Part shown: positions 8,491 to 16,434 of the stretch, in pieces
Layout: each line of letters opens with the position of its first letter
Position numbering within the stretch: the first letter of the stretch is position 1
Source: Nitratiruptor tergarcus DSM 16512
Lineage (GTDB): Bacteria; Campylobacterota; Campylobacteria; Campylobacterales; Nitratiruptoraceae
Length of the DNA stretch: 64,000 bases
Assembly: GCF_027946175.1 (NCBI RefSeq)
Contig: NZ_AP026671.1
Span: 248,001-312,000 of the forward strand
Direction: 5' to 3'
The notes under the pieces: generated by a model
Seen by the model: only the letters and a program-made list of their open reading frames with translations
The model's database searches: none
What the model was told of the DNA's origin: nothing
Position numbers and translations under genes: made by a program

Positions 8491-8513
8491 TGCGGTGCTT
8501 CTCTGCCGCACCA
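8491..8513 (+). other. Putative attachment site: tRNA 3'-end-like sequence
   Basis: The block ends in CTTCTCTGCCGCACCA. It reads like the final bases of a tRNA gene: acceptor strand CTGCCGC, discriminator A and an encoded CCA, compatible with a GCGGCAG acceptor such as some tRNA-Leu. No tRNA body precedes it, because the upstream bases do not form a T arm. It lies 180 bp from the integrase start, where P4-type islands leave the duplicated 3' end of their target tRNA. It also folds as a short TGCGG/CCGCA hairpin. The intact tRNA would be beyond the left edge of the window. Confidence 0.42.
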
Positions 8514-8898
8514 TTGAATTGCCTATGAGCCCCATAAAATCGATGACATAGAATTTATTAAATACAATTAGCTACTGTTTTACTTCATTTTCTTATTTTT
8601 TAATTAGCTGAATCCGGGAGGTATCTTTCTTTTAAGCTACAAGAATAATGTTGCATGGGAGTTAAATAGTTATTGTATTTAATTTACTTGTTATATTTTG
8701 TTATATTGTTCTAAATCTATACATAATTTAAATAAATTTTGTAAGTATACTGTTATGATCAAATCATAAATACAAAATGGAACATTTATGACATTTTCGG
8801 ATTTAATTCATTAATGTAGTTGAAGATAAATAAAATAACAAATAAATACATGGATTGAAAAATAGTTAATCACGTCGAAAAGTTAATTAGTAGACTTA
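8514..8898. other. Gene-free AT-rich stretch
   Basis: No convincing reading frame or RNA gene on either strand. Composition is strongly AT-rich with short poly-T and poly-A runs. It separates the proposed attachment site from the IS3 scar. Together with the scar and the LRR leader, the gene-free span is about 8312-9106. Confidence 0.6.
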
Positions 8899-8985
8899 TT
8901 CGGTAGATACTGAATAAGTCACTAAAATCTCTTTTAAATGTCTAAACAATGTATTTTTTTCAAAGCTCTTTGGCAGTTATATGAT
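8899..8985 (-). mobile_element. Decayed remnant of an IS3-family element
   Basis: The sequence from CTTATTCGGTAGATAC through CACTAAAATCTC and AAATGTCTAAACAATG aligns with the end of the IS3 element at 70-135 (CTATTCGGTAGACAC, CGCTAAAACCTC, CAATGTCCGAATAATA). A second block, CAAAGCTCTTTGGCAG at 8960-8975, matches AAAGCCCTTTGCCAG at 360-374. About 170-230 bp of the element is missing between the two. This is an internally deleted scar of a related IS, with no coding potential left. Confidence 0.55.
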
Positions 8986-9738
8986 GAAATTGCAGCTATT
9001 GTCAATTATAATTTCTTACCAGGAGTATTTAAAAAAAATTTAATGAAAAAAAATTATAATTATTTAAAATTATAGTTTAAAATTGAAATTGAAGAAGGAT
9101 AAAGATATGAAGTTTAGTCATATCTTTCTTATTGTTTTTAATTTGTTTCTAGTATTGGGTAATATTGAAGCTGATAGTAATTTTCAGATAGACTCAAAAA
9201 GCAATTTTAATAATCTTTCTTTTTTAGTAGAAAATCTTTCCAATAAAAATTTTCCTATCAATGGATATTTTTCACATTATGGTCAAGGAGCATTTGATTG
9301 GTTATATGTTTCTGCCATTAGTATGAACATTTACAAATTGGATGGTATGGATGAAAATGGTTATTTGAAGTGGACTCCACTTTCGAAATATTTTGACGAG
9401 GTTCAAGTTACGGGCAAGATAATTCATATAGGCAAGAAAAAAGATGTTTTGCATAGTTCTCAAGGTAGTGAAACAGGCAATAGTAATTCAAGCACAAGCG
9501 AAGAGATATTTTTTGAACCAGGTTTAGAGAGATGTATTAGAAAAACTCTAAATATTTCAAATACTCAGGCAATTACTAAAGATATGCTTTTGAATATAAC
9601 TTCTCTAACTTGTTATAATAGCCAAATTGTCACCTGCAATGTTAAAATACACCACAGACGCAAGATGAAAATGTACCATCCATGAGATGAGGAAATATAA
9701 AAGAATATAATCGCTTCCAAAAATATTTGGAGGCAATA

Positions 9739-10815
9739 GTGATTACATACGAGGAGTTTGTGATGGTACATACACTTTACAGACAAGGATACAGCATAAG
9801 AGCTATTGCAAGGATGACAGGACTTGATAGAAGAACCGTATCCAAAAGACTCAAAGAGGATAAGCTTCTGCCAAGAAAACCGAGAGTTTACAAATCGAAG
9901 CTCGATCCATACAAAGAGTATATAAAAAAGAGAATAGCTCAAGGGTTGCCGGATAAAATTCCTTCAACGGTAATATACCGGGAGATTACAGCCAAAGGGT
10001 ATGAGGGGAAGATAAGAATATTGCAGGCGTTTATGAGCGGGCTTTATAAAGAGCATATGAACGTAAAAGAGGAAGAGGTAGTACGATTTGAGACAGATCC
10101 GGGCGAGCAGGCGCAAGCTGACTGGACGGTGATACGAAGAGGGAAGAATCCCGTTTATGCCTTTGCGATGATTTTGGGCTATAGCAGATACGCATTTATC
10201 TGCTTTACAGACAATATGCGCTTTGATAGTTTTATAAATTGTCATAAAAAGGCTTTCGCCTTCTTTGGGGGAGTGCCAAGAACCATTCTTTACGACAACC
10301 TCAAAAGCGTGGTGATAGAGCATAACGCTTACGGGAATGCAAAACACAGATTTAATGAGAGGTTTTTGGATTTTTCCAAAGAGTATGGATTTATTCCAAA
10401 ACTTTGTAAACCCTACAGGGCAAAAACAAAAGGGAAGGTAGAGAGAGTTATAGGCTATATGAAAGGAAACTTCTATATTCCTTTGAAAGCAAGACTCAAA
10501 AACTCTTCGCTTGTTATAGATACAAAGCTTCTTAACAGCCAGATATTTCAGTGGCTTGAAATCGTTCATAATAGAGTGCACGCAACAACGAAGCAAAAAC
10601 CAAAAGAGCTCTTTATAAAAGAGCAAAAAGCTCTGCTGCCGCTAATAATTTCAGCCAAGCCAAAAAGCTTGCATAACAAAAATGAATATGACAATTGCAT
10701 AGACAAAAAGCTTTCCTTGTCAAATAAAAAGTATAAAAACAGCATAAACATACATAATACAGCTAAGAGTTCTTTAGAGGAGTATGATGCGCTTTTGGGA
10801 GTTTGCCATGCATAA
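9739..10815 (+). CDS. istA: IS21-family transposase IstA
   Basis: 358 aa from the GTG at 9739, chosen because GGAGG lies 5 bases before it; a TTG at 9727 would add four residues. N-terminal HTH (GYSIRAIARMTGLDRRTVSK) followed by an rve-type DDE core: Asp in EQAQADWTVI, Asp in TILYDNLKSV and Glu in KTKGKVERVIGY. IstA cuts and joins the IS ends. It overlaps istB by 8 bp for coupled translation. Confidence 0.93.
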   Translation: MITYEEFVMVHTLYRQGYSIRAIARMTGLDRRTVSKRLKEDKLLPRKPRVYKSKLDPYKEYIKKRIAQGLPDKIPSTVIYREITAKGYEGKIRILQAFMSGLYKEHMNVKEEEVVRFETDPGEQAQADWTVIRRGKNPVYAFAMILGYSRYAFICFTDNMRFDSFINCHKKAFAFFGGVPRTILYDNLKSVVIEHNAYGNAKHRFNERFLDFSKEYGFIPKLCKPYRAKTKGKVERVIGYMKGNFYIPLKARLKNSSLVIDTKLLNSQIFQWLEIVHNRVHATTKQKPKELFIKEQKALLPLIISAKPKSLHNKNEYDNCIDKKLSLSNKKYKNSINIHNTAKSSLEEYDALLGVCHA

Positions 10816-11596
10816 AGAGATACACAGTATAAATGAACAGATACAAGAGTATGCTGCGCTTTTTAAACTTCCTGCCATTAAAGAGAGCTTTTCATCCATA
10901 GCTCAAGAAGCAGCTAAAAAGAATCTTTCATACAGTCACTTTTTGCTTGAGCTTTTTAGATATGAACATCAAAAGAAGATAGAGCGTTCAAAAGCAACAA
11001 CACTAAAAATGGCAGGCTTTCCAAAAGTAAAGACTCTGGAGATGTTTGATTTCTCATCTTCTGCGGTAGATAGAAATATTATTAATGAACTTTCTACTTT
11101 AAGATTTATAGAGAATGCCGAAAATATCCTGCTTATTGGACCAAGCGGTGTTGGGAAAACCCACCTGGCCATAGCTTTGGGATATTTGGCTACACAAGCA
11201 AGAATAAAAACAAAATTCATCACTGCAGCAGATCTGTTATTGCAACTTGAGATAGCCCAGCAGACAAACAGATTGCAGTACTATTTCAAAAAGGTTATCA
11301 ATACAGTAAAACTCTTGATTATCGATGAATTTGGCTATATCAAGCTCAATGAAAACCAGGCCAATCTCTTTTTTCAGGTAATCAACAAAAGATATGAAAC
11401 AGGTTCAATTATCATTACAAGCAATCTATCTTTTACAAAATTCAAGGAGGTGTTAAACAATGATGAAGCGTTAACTACTGCTGTTCTTGATAGACTTATT
11501 CACCATAGCCATATACTCAATATCCAAGGTGAAAGCTACAGGCTTAAGCAAAAAAGAAAAGCTGGTGTCCTTACTAGACTCGATAACAATTTTTAG
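10808..11596 (+). CDS. istB: IS21-family ATPase helper IstB
   Basis: 262 aa from the ATG at 10808, within the end of istA. AAA+ ATPase related to DnaC: Walker A GPSGVGKTHLA and Walker B LLIIDEFG, sensor-like SIIITSNLSF. IstB assembles on target DNA and stimulates IstA. Complete and uninterrupted, so the element may be mobile. An open frame upstream of 10808 in the same phase is not needed. Confidence 0.92.
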   Translation: MHKEIHSINEQIQEYAALFKLPAIKESFSSIAQEAAKKNLSYSHFLLELFRYEHQKKIERSKATTLKMAGFPKVKTLEMFDFSSSAVDRNIINELSTLRFIENAENILLIGPSGVGKTHLAIALGYLATQARIKTKFITAADLLLQLEIAQQTNRLQYYFKKVINTVKLLIIDEFGYIKLNENQANLFFQVINKRYETGSIIITSNLSFTKFKEVLNNDEALTTAVLDRLIHHSHILNIQGESYRLKQKRKAGVLTRLDNNF

Positions 11597-12744
11597 TTTC
11601 AAAGTGGTACATTTTCACTTCGCATCTTGGTACATTTTTAGGTTGCACTTGACACCAAATCAGCGATATAAGACCATTGTCTAATCTCACTAATTTGGTA
11701 AGTTTGTATCTTCATTACAATAAAATCATTGATATAGGACTATTGTCTAATCTTACTAATTTGAAATATTTATCTCTTTCTTATAATCGAATAAGCGATA
11801 TAAGACCATTGTCTCATCTTACTAATTTGAAACAGTTGGTTCTTTATGGCAATTGTATACAAGATTTTACTGCTGTGCAATTTGTTCCAAGTTGTAGTGG
11901 TTGCAGGAAAGAGTCACAGGGAGCACAATGCAATGAAACAGTCACTTTTGAACCAGATTTAGAGAGATGTATTAGACACACTCTTAATATTTCAAATACT
12001 CAGCCAATTACTAAAGATATGCTTTGGAATATAACTTCTCTAGACTGTCGAAATAATTTAATCAGCGATATAAGACCATTGTCAAATCTTACTAATTTGA
12101 GATATTTGAATCTTTCTCAAAATCAAATCAGCGACATAAGTCCGTTGTCCAACCTCACTTATTTGAAAAGTTTATCTCTTTATGGCAATAAAATAAGCGA
12201 TATAAGTCCATTGTCCAACCTTATTGATTTGAAAGAATTGTATCTTTCTCAAAATCAAATCAGCGATATAAGTCCATTGTCCAACCTCACTCATTTGAAA
12301 AGTTTATCTCTTTATGGCAATAAAATAAGCGATATAAGTCCATTGTCCAACCTTATTGATTTGAAAGTTTTGAGTCTATCACAGAATCAAATTAGTAATA
12401 TTAATCCATTGTCTAATCTCACTAATTTGGAAAATTTGGGTCTAAATTCCAATCAAATAAGCGATATAAGTCCGTTATCTAACCTTACTAATTTGAAAAG
12501 ATTGTATCTTGATAACAATCAAATCAGTGATATAGGTCCGTTATCTCATCTTACTAATTTAAAAATTTTGTATCTTAAAAACAATCAAATCAGTGATATA
12601 AGTCCGTTGTCCTACCTTATTACTAATTTGAAACAGTTGGTTCTTTATGGCAATTGTATACAAGATTTTACTACCGTACAATTTGTTCCAATATGTAGCG
12701 GTTGTATGAAAAGGTTACAGAGAACACAATGCAACGAAAAATAA

Positions 12745-13306
12745 GTACAAATCCAACCATTGTTTTGATTATAAAACAAGTAACATTTTTTATACTTAGG
12801 ACTCAGAACGTGATTAGTTATGCAGTAGTACTAAGAAATCTGTTGGGAAGTAATAGTGTACGTCTTTTTTATGATGATTATGCTTTCTTTATATTTGGGA
12901 ACTATTACTTTTTAGCATTTATTCGAAACATCTATTAAGACTTTCCACACATAAGCTTTTTCCCAAGAAAATCCTTGTTAATAGAATTCATATCATTTAT
13001 TTTAGTAATTTTATTTTTTTATGTTTGTACATTTATTATTTTTTTCTCTTTTGTCGAATTTAGTCGTAGGTAGTTCAAAGTATTTTTTTACATAGAATAC
13101 CATAAGATAGTGTACACTACCTGTAAATTCTCTTAAATACTTTTCGCATAATATTATCTTCAACATGGCATAGTAAAAACTTATTACTGTCTTTCATTGA
13201 ATCAAAGTAATGTTGTCAGATAAAATCCCCAAAAAATCGCTATAATTTATCCATATTTTCGAAAATTTTCGATAAACTTTAAAAAACGACAAATTAAAGA
13301 AAAGCA
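12745..13306. other. Gene-free region before the Pel-like locus
   Basis: 562 bp without a convincing gene. One open stretch (12702-12938) overlaps the LRR gene in another frame, has no ribosome site and no recognisable domain, so it is not called. The region is AT-rich and carries the probable promoter of the exopolysaccharide locus near its right end. Confidence 0.6.
13241..13246 (+). promoter_or_regulatory. Probable -10 box of the Pel-like operon
   Basis: TATAAT in the context CGCTATAATTTA, 61 bp before the first gene of the locus. No good -35 is seen at the standard distance, which is common in Campylobacterota promoters. A TTTTCGAAAATTTTCGA symmetric stretch follows at 13256-13272 and could be an operator. 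Confidence 0.45.
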
Positions 13307-14965
13307 ATGCATAGAGTAGTCGCTGTCTTAATACTTTTTTTCTCATCTGTGTTTGGTGGATGGTGTATTCAACATGCTGTGCAACGGGCTATTCATGATA
13401 ATGAAGATAAAATTTTTTTCAAAACCTTTCCCAATGGGATTATATGCCAAAATAATGGATTATATAGATTTGTAACTGGCGTATATAAGAGTAAAAAAGA
13501 GGCTATTCTCTCTTTAAAATTAGCTCGTAAGACTCATCCAGATGCCTTTTTGAAAAAATGTGATATCTTACAATGCAAAAATCCAATCAAAAAAATCTAT
13601 AATGATATTACTGTTGAAAAAAAACAAGCCAAAAAAGTAATTAAAAAAGAGCAAAATATCACTGCGAATGAAAGTGAAGATGCATTTGTAAAAAAGATTT
13701 TACAAACACTCGATAATAAAGAAAAAGAGAACTCTTATACGCTCGGTTTTTATGAGTTCTTAGAGAGGCTTTTTCACAACGATTACAACGCTAAAAATCT
13801 TGACTATACAAAGCAACTTGTGCAACTGGAAGCATTCCTTGATAATGTACAGTATGACTGGAATATCTATGGAAATGTTGCTTTAAGGTACAGTAAATTT
13901 ATAGATTATGATCTTGCTACCGATAAAGAGTTTATAAGTGATTTTGGAATCAATATTGAAAAACGTCTCTTTGATGGAGGAATGTTAGAAAAAAACAGTA
14001 TTTTCTTGCTTAAAAAGCGTCTAGCAAAGCTAGATTATCTCACAGCAAAAGATAAATTATCTCTTTACGGATTAGAGATCTATACACAAGCACTACTCTA
14101 TCAGCATCTCAAAAATGTTTATCAAGAAGAGTATTTTAATCAAAAAAGTTTCTACTATCTTGTCAAAGAGCGAACAAAAGCTGGAATTGCTTCACCAGTA
14201 GATGAAATAGATGCCAAAAATGATCTGCTAGAACTTAAAAAAAGTCTTCTTGTCAAAATATATGAATATCTCTACAGTGACTATTTGCTAAGAAATAGTA
14301 TAGAGCTTAATACTACTAAGCCTATTGTACTGCAAGATATAGGATTTGATATTGATGAAGAGGGCGGATTAGAAGAGTTGTATAAAAAAGCGTATGAAAC
14401 AAATAGAGAGGTAAAAAAAGAGCAAACCCGTTATGCTCTTACAAAAAAGCAAATAAAAAATAGTGAGCGTGCATTTTTGCCAATTATCGATTTTAGCGGA
14501 TCGCTATTTTATGAGTATAAAAAAGATTTTACCGAAACTCCTCATAAAAATGCGCATGGGCTTAATTATAATGCAGGTGTTACTATTAAGATTCCAATCT
14601 ACTCATTAGAAGCAAGAAGCGAATATATACAAAAAGCTAAACTGCATGCAGTAGTGCAAAAAAACAAGATGCTTGATACAATGAAGAGAATTTCAAAAGA
14701 TATCCATCGACTCTATAATGAAAACCGAAGACTCGCAAAGCATATGCGTATACTCCAGCAGCAGCTTACATTGATGAAAGAGAAGATGCATTTAGTTAAA
14801 CAACGTTATCTCAATGGTTTAGCCCAATATCGCGATTTTAAAGATGCTCTGCGTAGTTACTTGGGATACGAAGAAGAAAAAGAGTCTATTAAGCTGCAAA
14901 TGATTCGCAATAGCGCACAGATAAATATCTTAATAGGTAAACAGATATTTTATGGCGAGAATTAA
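13307..14965 (+). CDS. TolC-like outer-membrane protein of the Pel-like locus
   Basis: 552 aa with an N-terminal signal sequence (residues 1-18). A SPOR-like stretch (about 30-95, YRFVTGVYKSKKEAILSLKL) precedes a Lys-rich linker. From about 140 the protein has the long-helix layout of the TolC/outer-membrane efflux family, with two similar halves (helix, NVALRYSKF strand; helix, GVTIKIPIYS strand). TolC proteins form trimeric channels through the outer membrane and periplasm. It is the first gene of the operon and overlaps pelF by 14 bp, so it is a candidate export channel for the polymer in place of PelB. Confidence 0.75.
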   Translation: MHRVVAVLILFFSSVFGGWCIQHAVQRAIHDNEDKIFFKTFPNGIICQNNGLYRFVTGVYKSKKEAILSLKLARKTHPDAFLKKCDILQCKNPIKKIYNDITVEKKQAKKVIKKEQNITANESEDAFVKKILQTLDNKEKENSYTLGFYEFLERLFHNDYNAKNLDYTKQLVQLEAFLDNVQYDWNIYGNVALRYSKFIDYDLATDKEFISDFGINIEKRLFDGGMLEKNSIFLLKKRLAKLDYLTAKDKLSLYGLEIYTQALLYQHLKNVYQEEYFNQKSFYYLVKERTKAGIASPVDEIDAKNDLLELKKSLLVKIYEYLYSDYLLRNSIELNTTKPIVLQDIGFDIDEEGGLEELYKKAYETNREVKKEQTRYALTKKQIKNSERAFLPIIDFSGSLFYEYKKDFTETPHKNAHGLNYNAGVTIKIPIYSLEARSEYIQKAKLHAVVQKNKMLDTMKRISKDIHRLYNENRRLAKHMRILQQQLTLMKEKMHLVKQRYLNGLAQYRDFKDALRSYLGYEEEKESIKLQMIRNSAQINILIGKQIFYGEN

Positions 14966-16427
14966 GGTAGTTTGGACGGGGGAGGGGACATATCCCTATG
15001 CTACTGGTGGCGTAAGTACTTGGGCTGATATTCTGATCAAAGAGTTAAAAAATATAGACTTCATACTTATGCCTATTATGATGCATCCCTATATGCAAGC
15101 AAAATATGAGATACCGCCAAATGTTGTTGATACAGTTAATGTTCCACTTTGGGGGACAGAAGAGCCTACAGAGTATATTCGCAATATTGAATTTTCCCGC
15201 ATTTATAAAGCAAAAATCAAAACGCAAGAACATAAAGATATTGCACGGTTTGAGCCTATTTTAATAAAACTTCTCAATCATATCTATCAAAAAGAAGAAG
15301 ATTTTGAGGGCCTTGGTTATGCTTTGGTAGAGTTTTATGACTATTTTTTGGAGTATGATTACTATGAGATATTTCGTAGTGAAGAGGTTTGGGAGATATA
15401 TAAGCATTATCTTATAGAGCATTATAAAGATCAAAAAAATAAATTGCCTACGGTTTTTGATATGATAGAAGGGCTACGATATCTCTTTCGTTTTTTTATC
15501 TCTTTACTTCCTGAGTTGCCAAAAGCTGATATCTATCACTCTTCAGCTGCTGCATTTTGTGGGTTGCCCTGTATTATTGCTAAAATTAAACATAAAAGTA
15601 AATTTCTTCTTACTGAACATGGGATCTATATCAGAGAACAGTACCTTTTTGCTTCAAGAAACCAGACGCCTATCAAAACAAAAGAGTTCTTGTTAGGGCT
15701 TATTAAGACGGTTTCCCGCCTCAACTACCATTTTGCTGATGTTATATCTCCGGTATGTGAGTATAATAAGCGATGGGAACGCAAATGGGGAGCTCAAGAA
15801 GAGAAGATTAAAACAATTTATAATGGAATCGATGTACTGAAATTTCAACGTTTTGAGGTGGAGCGTGAAAAGCGGCCTAGTGTTGTAATGGTAGCAAGAG
15901 TAGATCCTTTAAAAGATGTAGAGACTTTTATACGCTGCTGTGGGATTGTTGCAAAAAGAGTTCATAATGTTCATTTTAAGCTCTATGGTCCTGAAGTAGA
16001 TAAAGAGTATATGTTGCAATGTAAAATGCTTGTAAAAGAGCTAGGTATCGAGAGCAATTTTTCTTTCATGGGTCCTACTTCCAATCCTGCAAGAGCATAC
16101 AATGAAGCTGATGTTGTTATGCTTACAAGTATTTCAGAGGCTTTTCCTTTTGCTGTGATCGAAGCGATGGCATGCGAGCGTGTTGTTGTATCAAGTGATG
16201 TGGGAGGAACAAAAGAGGTTCTTGAAGGATACGGTTTTATAGTTAAACCCAAAGATTATGAAGAGTTTTCTAAGTATGTGATATATCTGTTGGAAAATCC
16301 TCAATTTGCCAAGGAGCTTGGTCGGCGAGCAAGGGGTAGAATTCTCAATGGTTTTACTATTGAAGATATGGTAGATAACTATTGGAAACTCTATAGAGAA
16401 CTTTATGAGAGCCGTCAAAATGCTTAG
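14952..16427 (+). CDS. pelF: PelF-like GT4 glycosyltransferase (polymer synthase)
   Basis: 491 aa, the usual length for PelF. The N-terminus reads GEGTYPYATGGVSTW, the hallmark PelF start that precedes an N-terminal Rossmann domain (HSSAAAFCGLPC, LLTEHGIYIREQ). The second Rossmann domain has VVMVARVDPLKDVETFI, FMGPTSNPARAYNEADVVM and the GT-B donor site SEAFPFAVIEAMAC. PelF is a cytoplasmic UDP-sugar-dependent enzyme that polymerises Pel, an N-acetylated aminosugar polymer, and works with PelG in the inner membrane. Starts inside the end of the TolC-like gene and is followed by pelG. Confidence 0.9.
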   Translation: MARIKVVWTGEGTYPYATGGVSTWADILIKELKNIDFILMPIMMHPYMQAKYEIPPNVVDTVNVPLWGTEEPTEYIRNIEFSRIYKAKIKTQEHKDIARFEPILIKLLNHIYQKEEDFEGLGYALVEFYDYFLEYDYYEIFRSEEVWEIYKHYLIEHYKDQKNKLPTVFDMIEGLRYLFRFFISLLPELPKADIYHSSAAAFCGLPCIIAKIKHKSKFLLTEHGIYIREQYLFASRNQTPIKTKEFLLGLIKTVSRLNYHFADVISPVCEYNKRWERKWGAQEEKIKTIYNGIDVLKFQRFEVEREKRPSVVMVARVDPLKDVETFIRCCGIVAKRVHNVHFKLYGPEVDKEYMLQCKMLVKELGIESNFSFMGPTSNPARAYNEADVVMLTSISEAFPFAVIEAMACERVVVSSDVGGTKEVLEGYGFIVKPKDYEEFSKYVIYLLENPQFAKELGRRARGRILNGFTIEDMVDNYWKLYRELYESRQNA

Positions 16428-16434
16428 GGGTGAT

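Larger units (their letters stand above)
9628..11654 (+). mobile_element. IS21-family insertion sequence
   Basis: A 2027-bp element bounded by TGTCA at 9628 and TGACA ending at 11654. The host hexamer CCAAAT is duplicated at 9622-9627 and 11655-11660, within the 4-8 bp range of the family. Multiple terminal repeats, typical of IS21, are visible: AAAATGTACCAT near 9667 and GGTACATTTT twice near 11607 and 11630 in inverted orientation. It carries overlapping istA and istB, both intact. The perfect target duplication and intact genes indicate a recent insertion. Confidence 0.93.
9107..12744 (+). pseudogene. Secreted leucine-rich-repeat protein interrupted by IS21
   Basis: The gene is cut by the IS at 9628-11654. 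Joining 9107-9627 to 11661-12744 gives one frame of 534 aa. The ATG at 9107 follows an AGAAGGAT site; an upstream TTG at 9083 is less likely. It starts with a signal peptide (MKFSHIFLIVFNLFLVLG), then a small domain (HYGQGAFDW...KLDGMDENG). Two LRR modules follow, each opened by an LERCIRxTLNISN cap and closed by GNCIQDFTxVQFVPxCSGC. Repeats are about 22 aa (NQISDISPLSNLTNLKxLxL), the SDS22/internalin-like type used for protein binding. Likely secreted or surface-exposed. As it stands only truncated pieces can be made. Confidence 0.88.

Noticed and set aside
8491-8513. A complete tRNA gene
   Set aside because: Only an acceptor-end-like sequence; no D, anticodon or T arm upstream.
9613-9942. 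109-codon minus-strand frame at the IS21 left end
   Set aside because: Crosses the IS junction and is antisense to istA; an artefact of the insertion.
12040-12640. Regular repeats of about 66 bp that look like a CRISPR or satellite array
   Set aside because: They are in-frame 22-residue leucine-rich repeats of the gene at 9107-12744; no unique spacers of constant length between identical repeats.
12702-12938. 78-codon frame after the LRR gene
   Set aside because: Starts inside the LRR gene in another frame, no ribosome site, hydrophobic by AT bias only.
13241-13246. A standard sigma-70 promoter with -35 for the Pel-like locus
   Set aside because: The only TTG-like hexamer upstream (TTGTCA, 13213-13218) is 22 bases from the -10, too far; kept only the -10.
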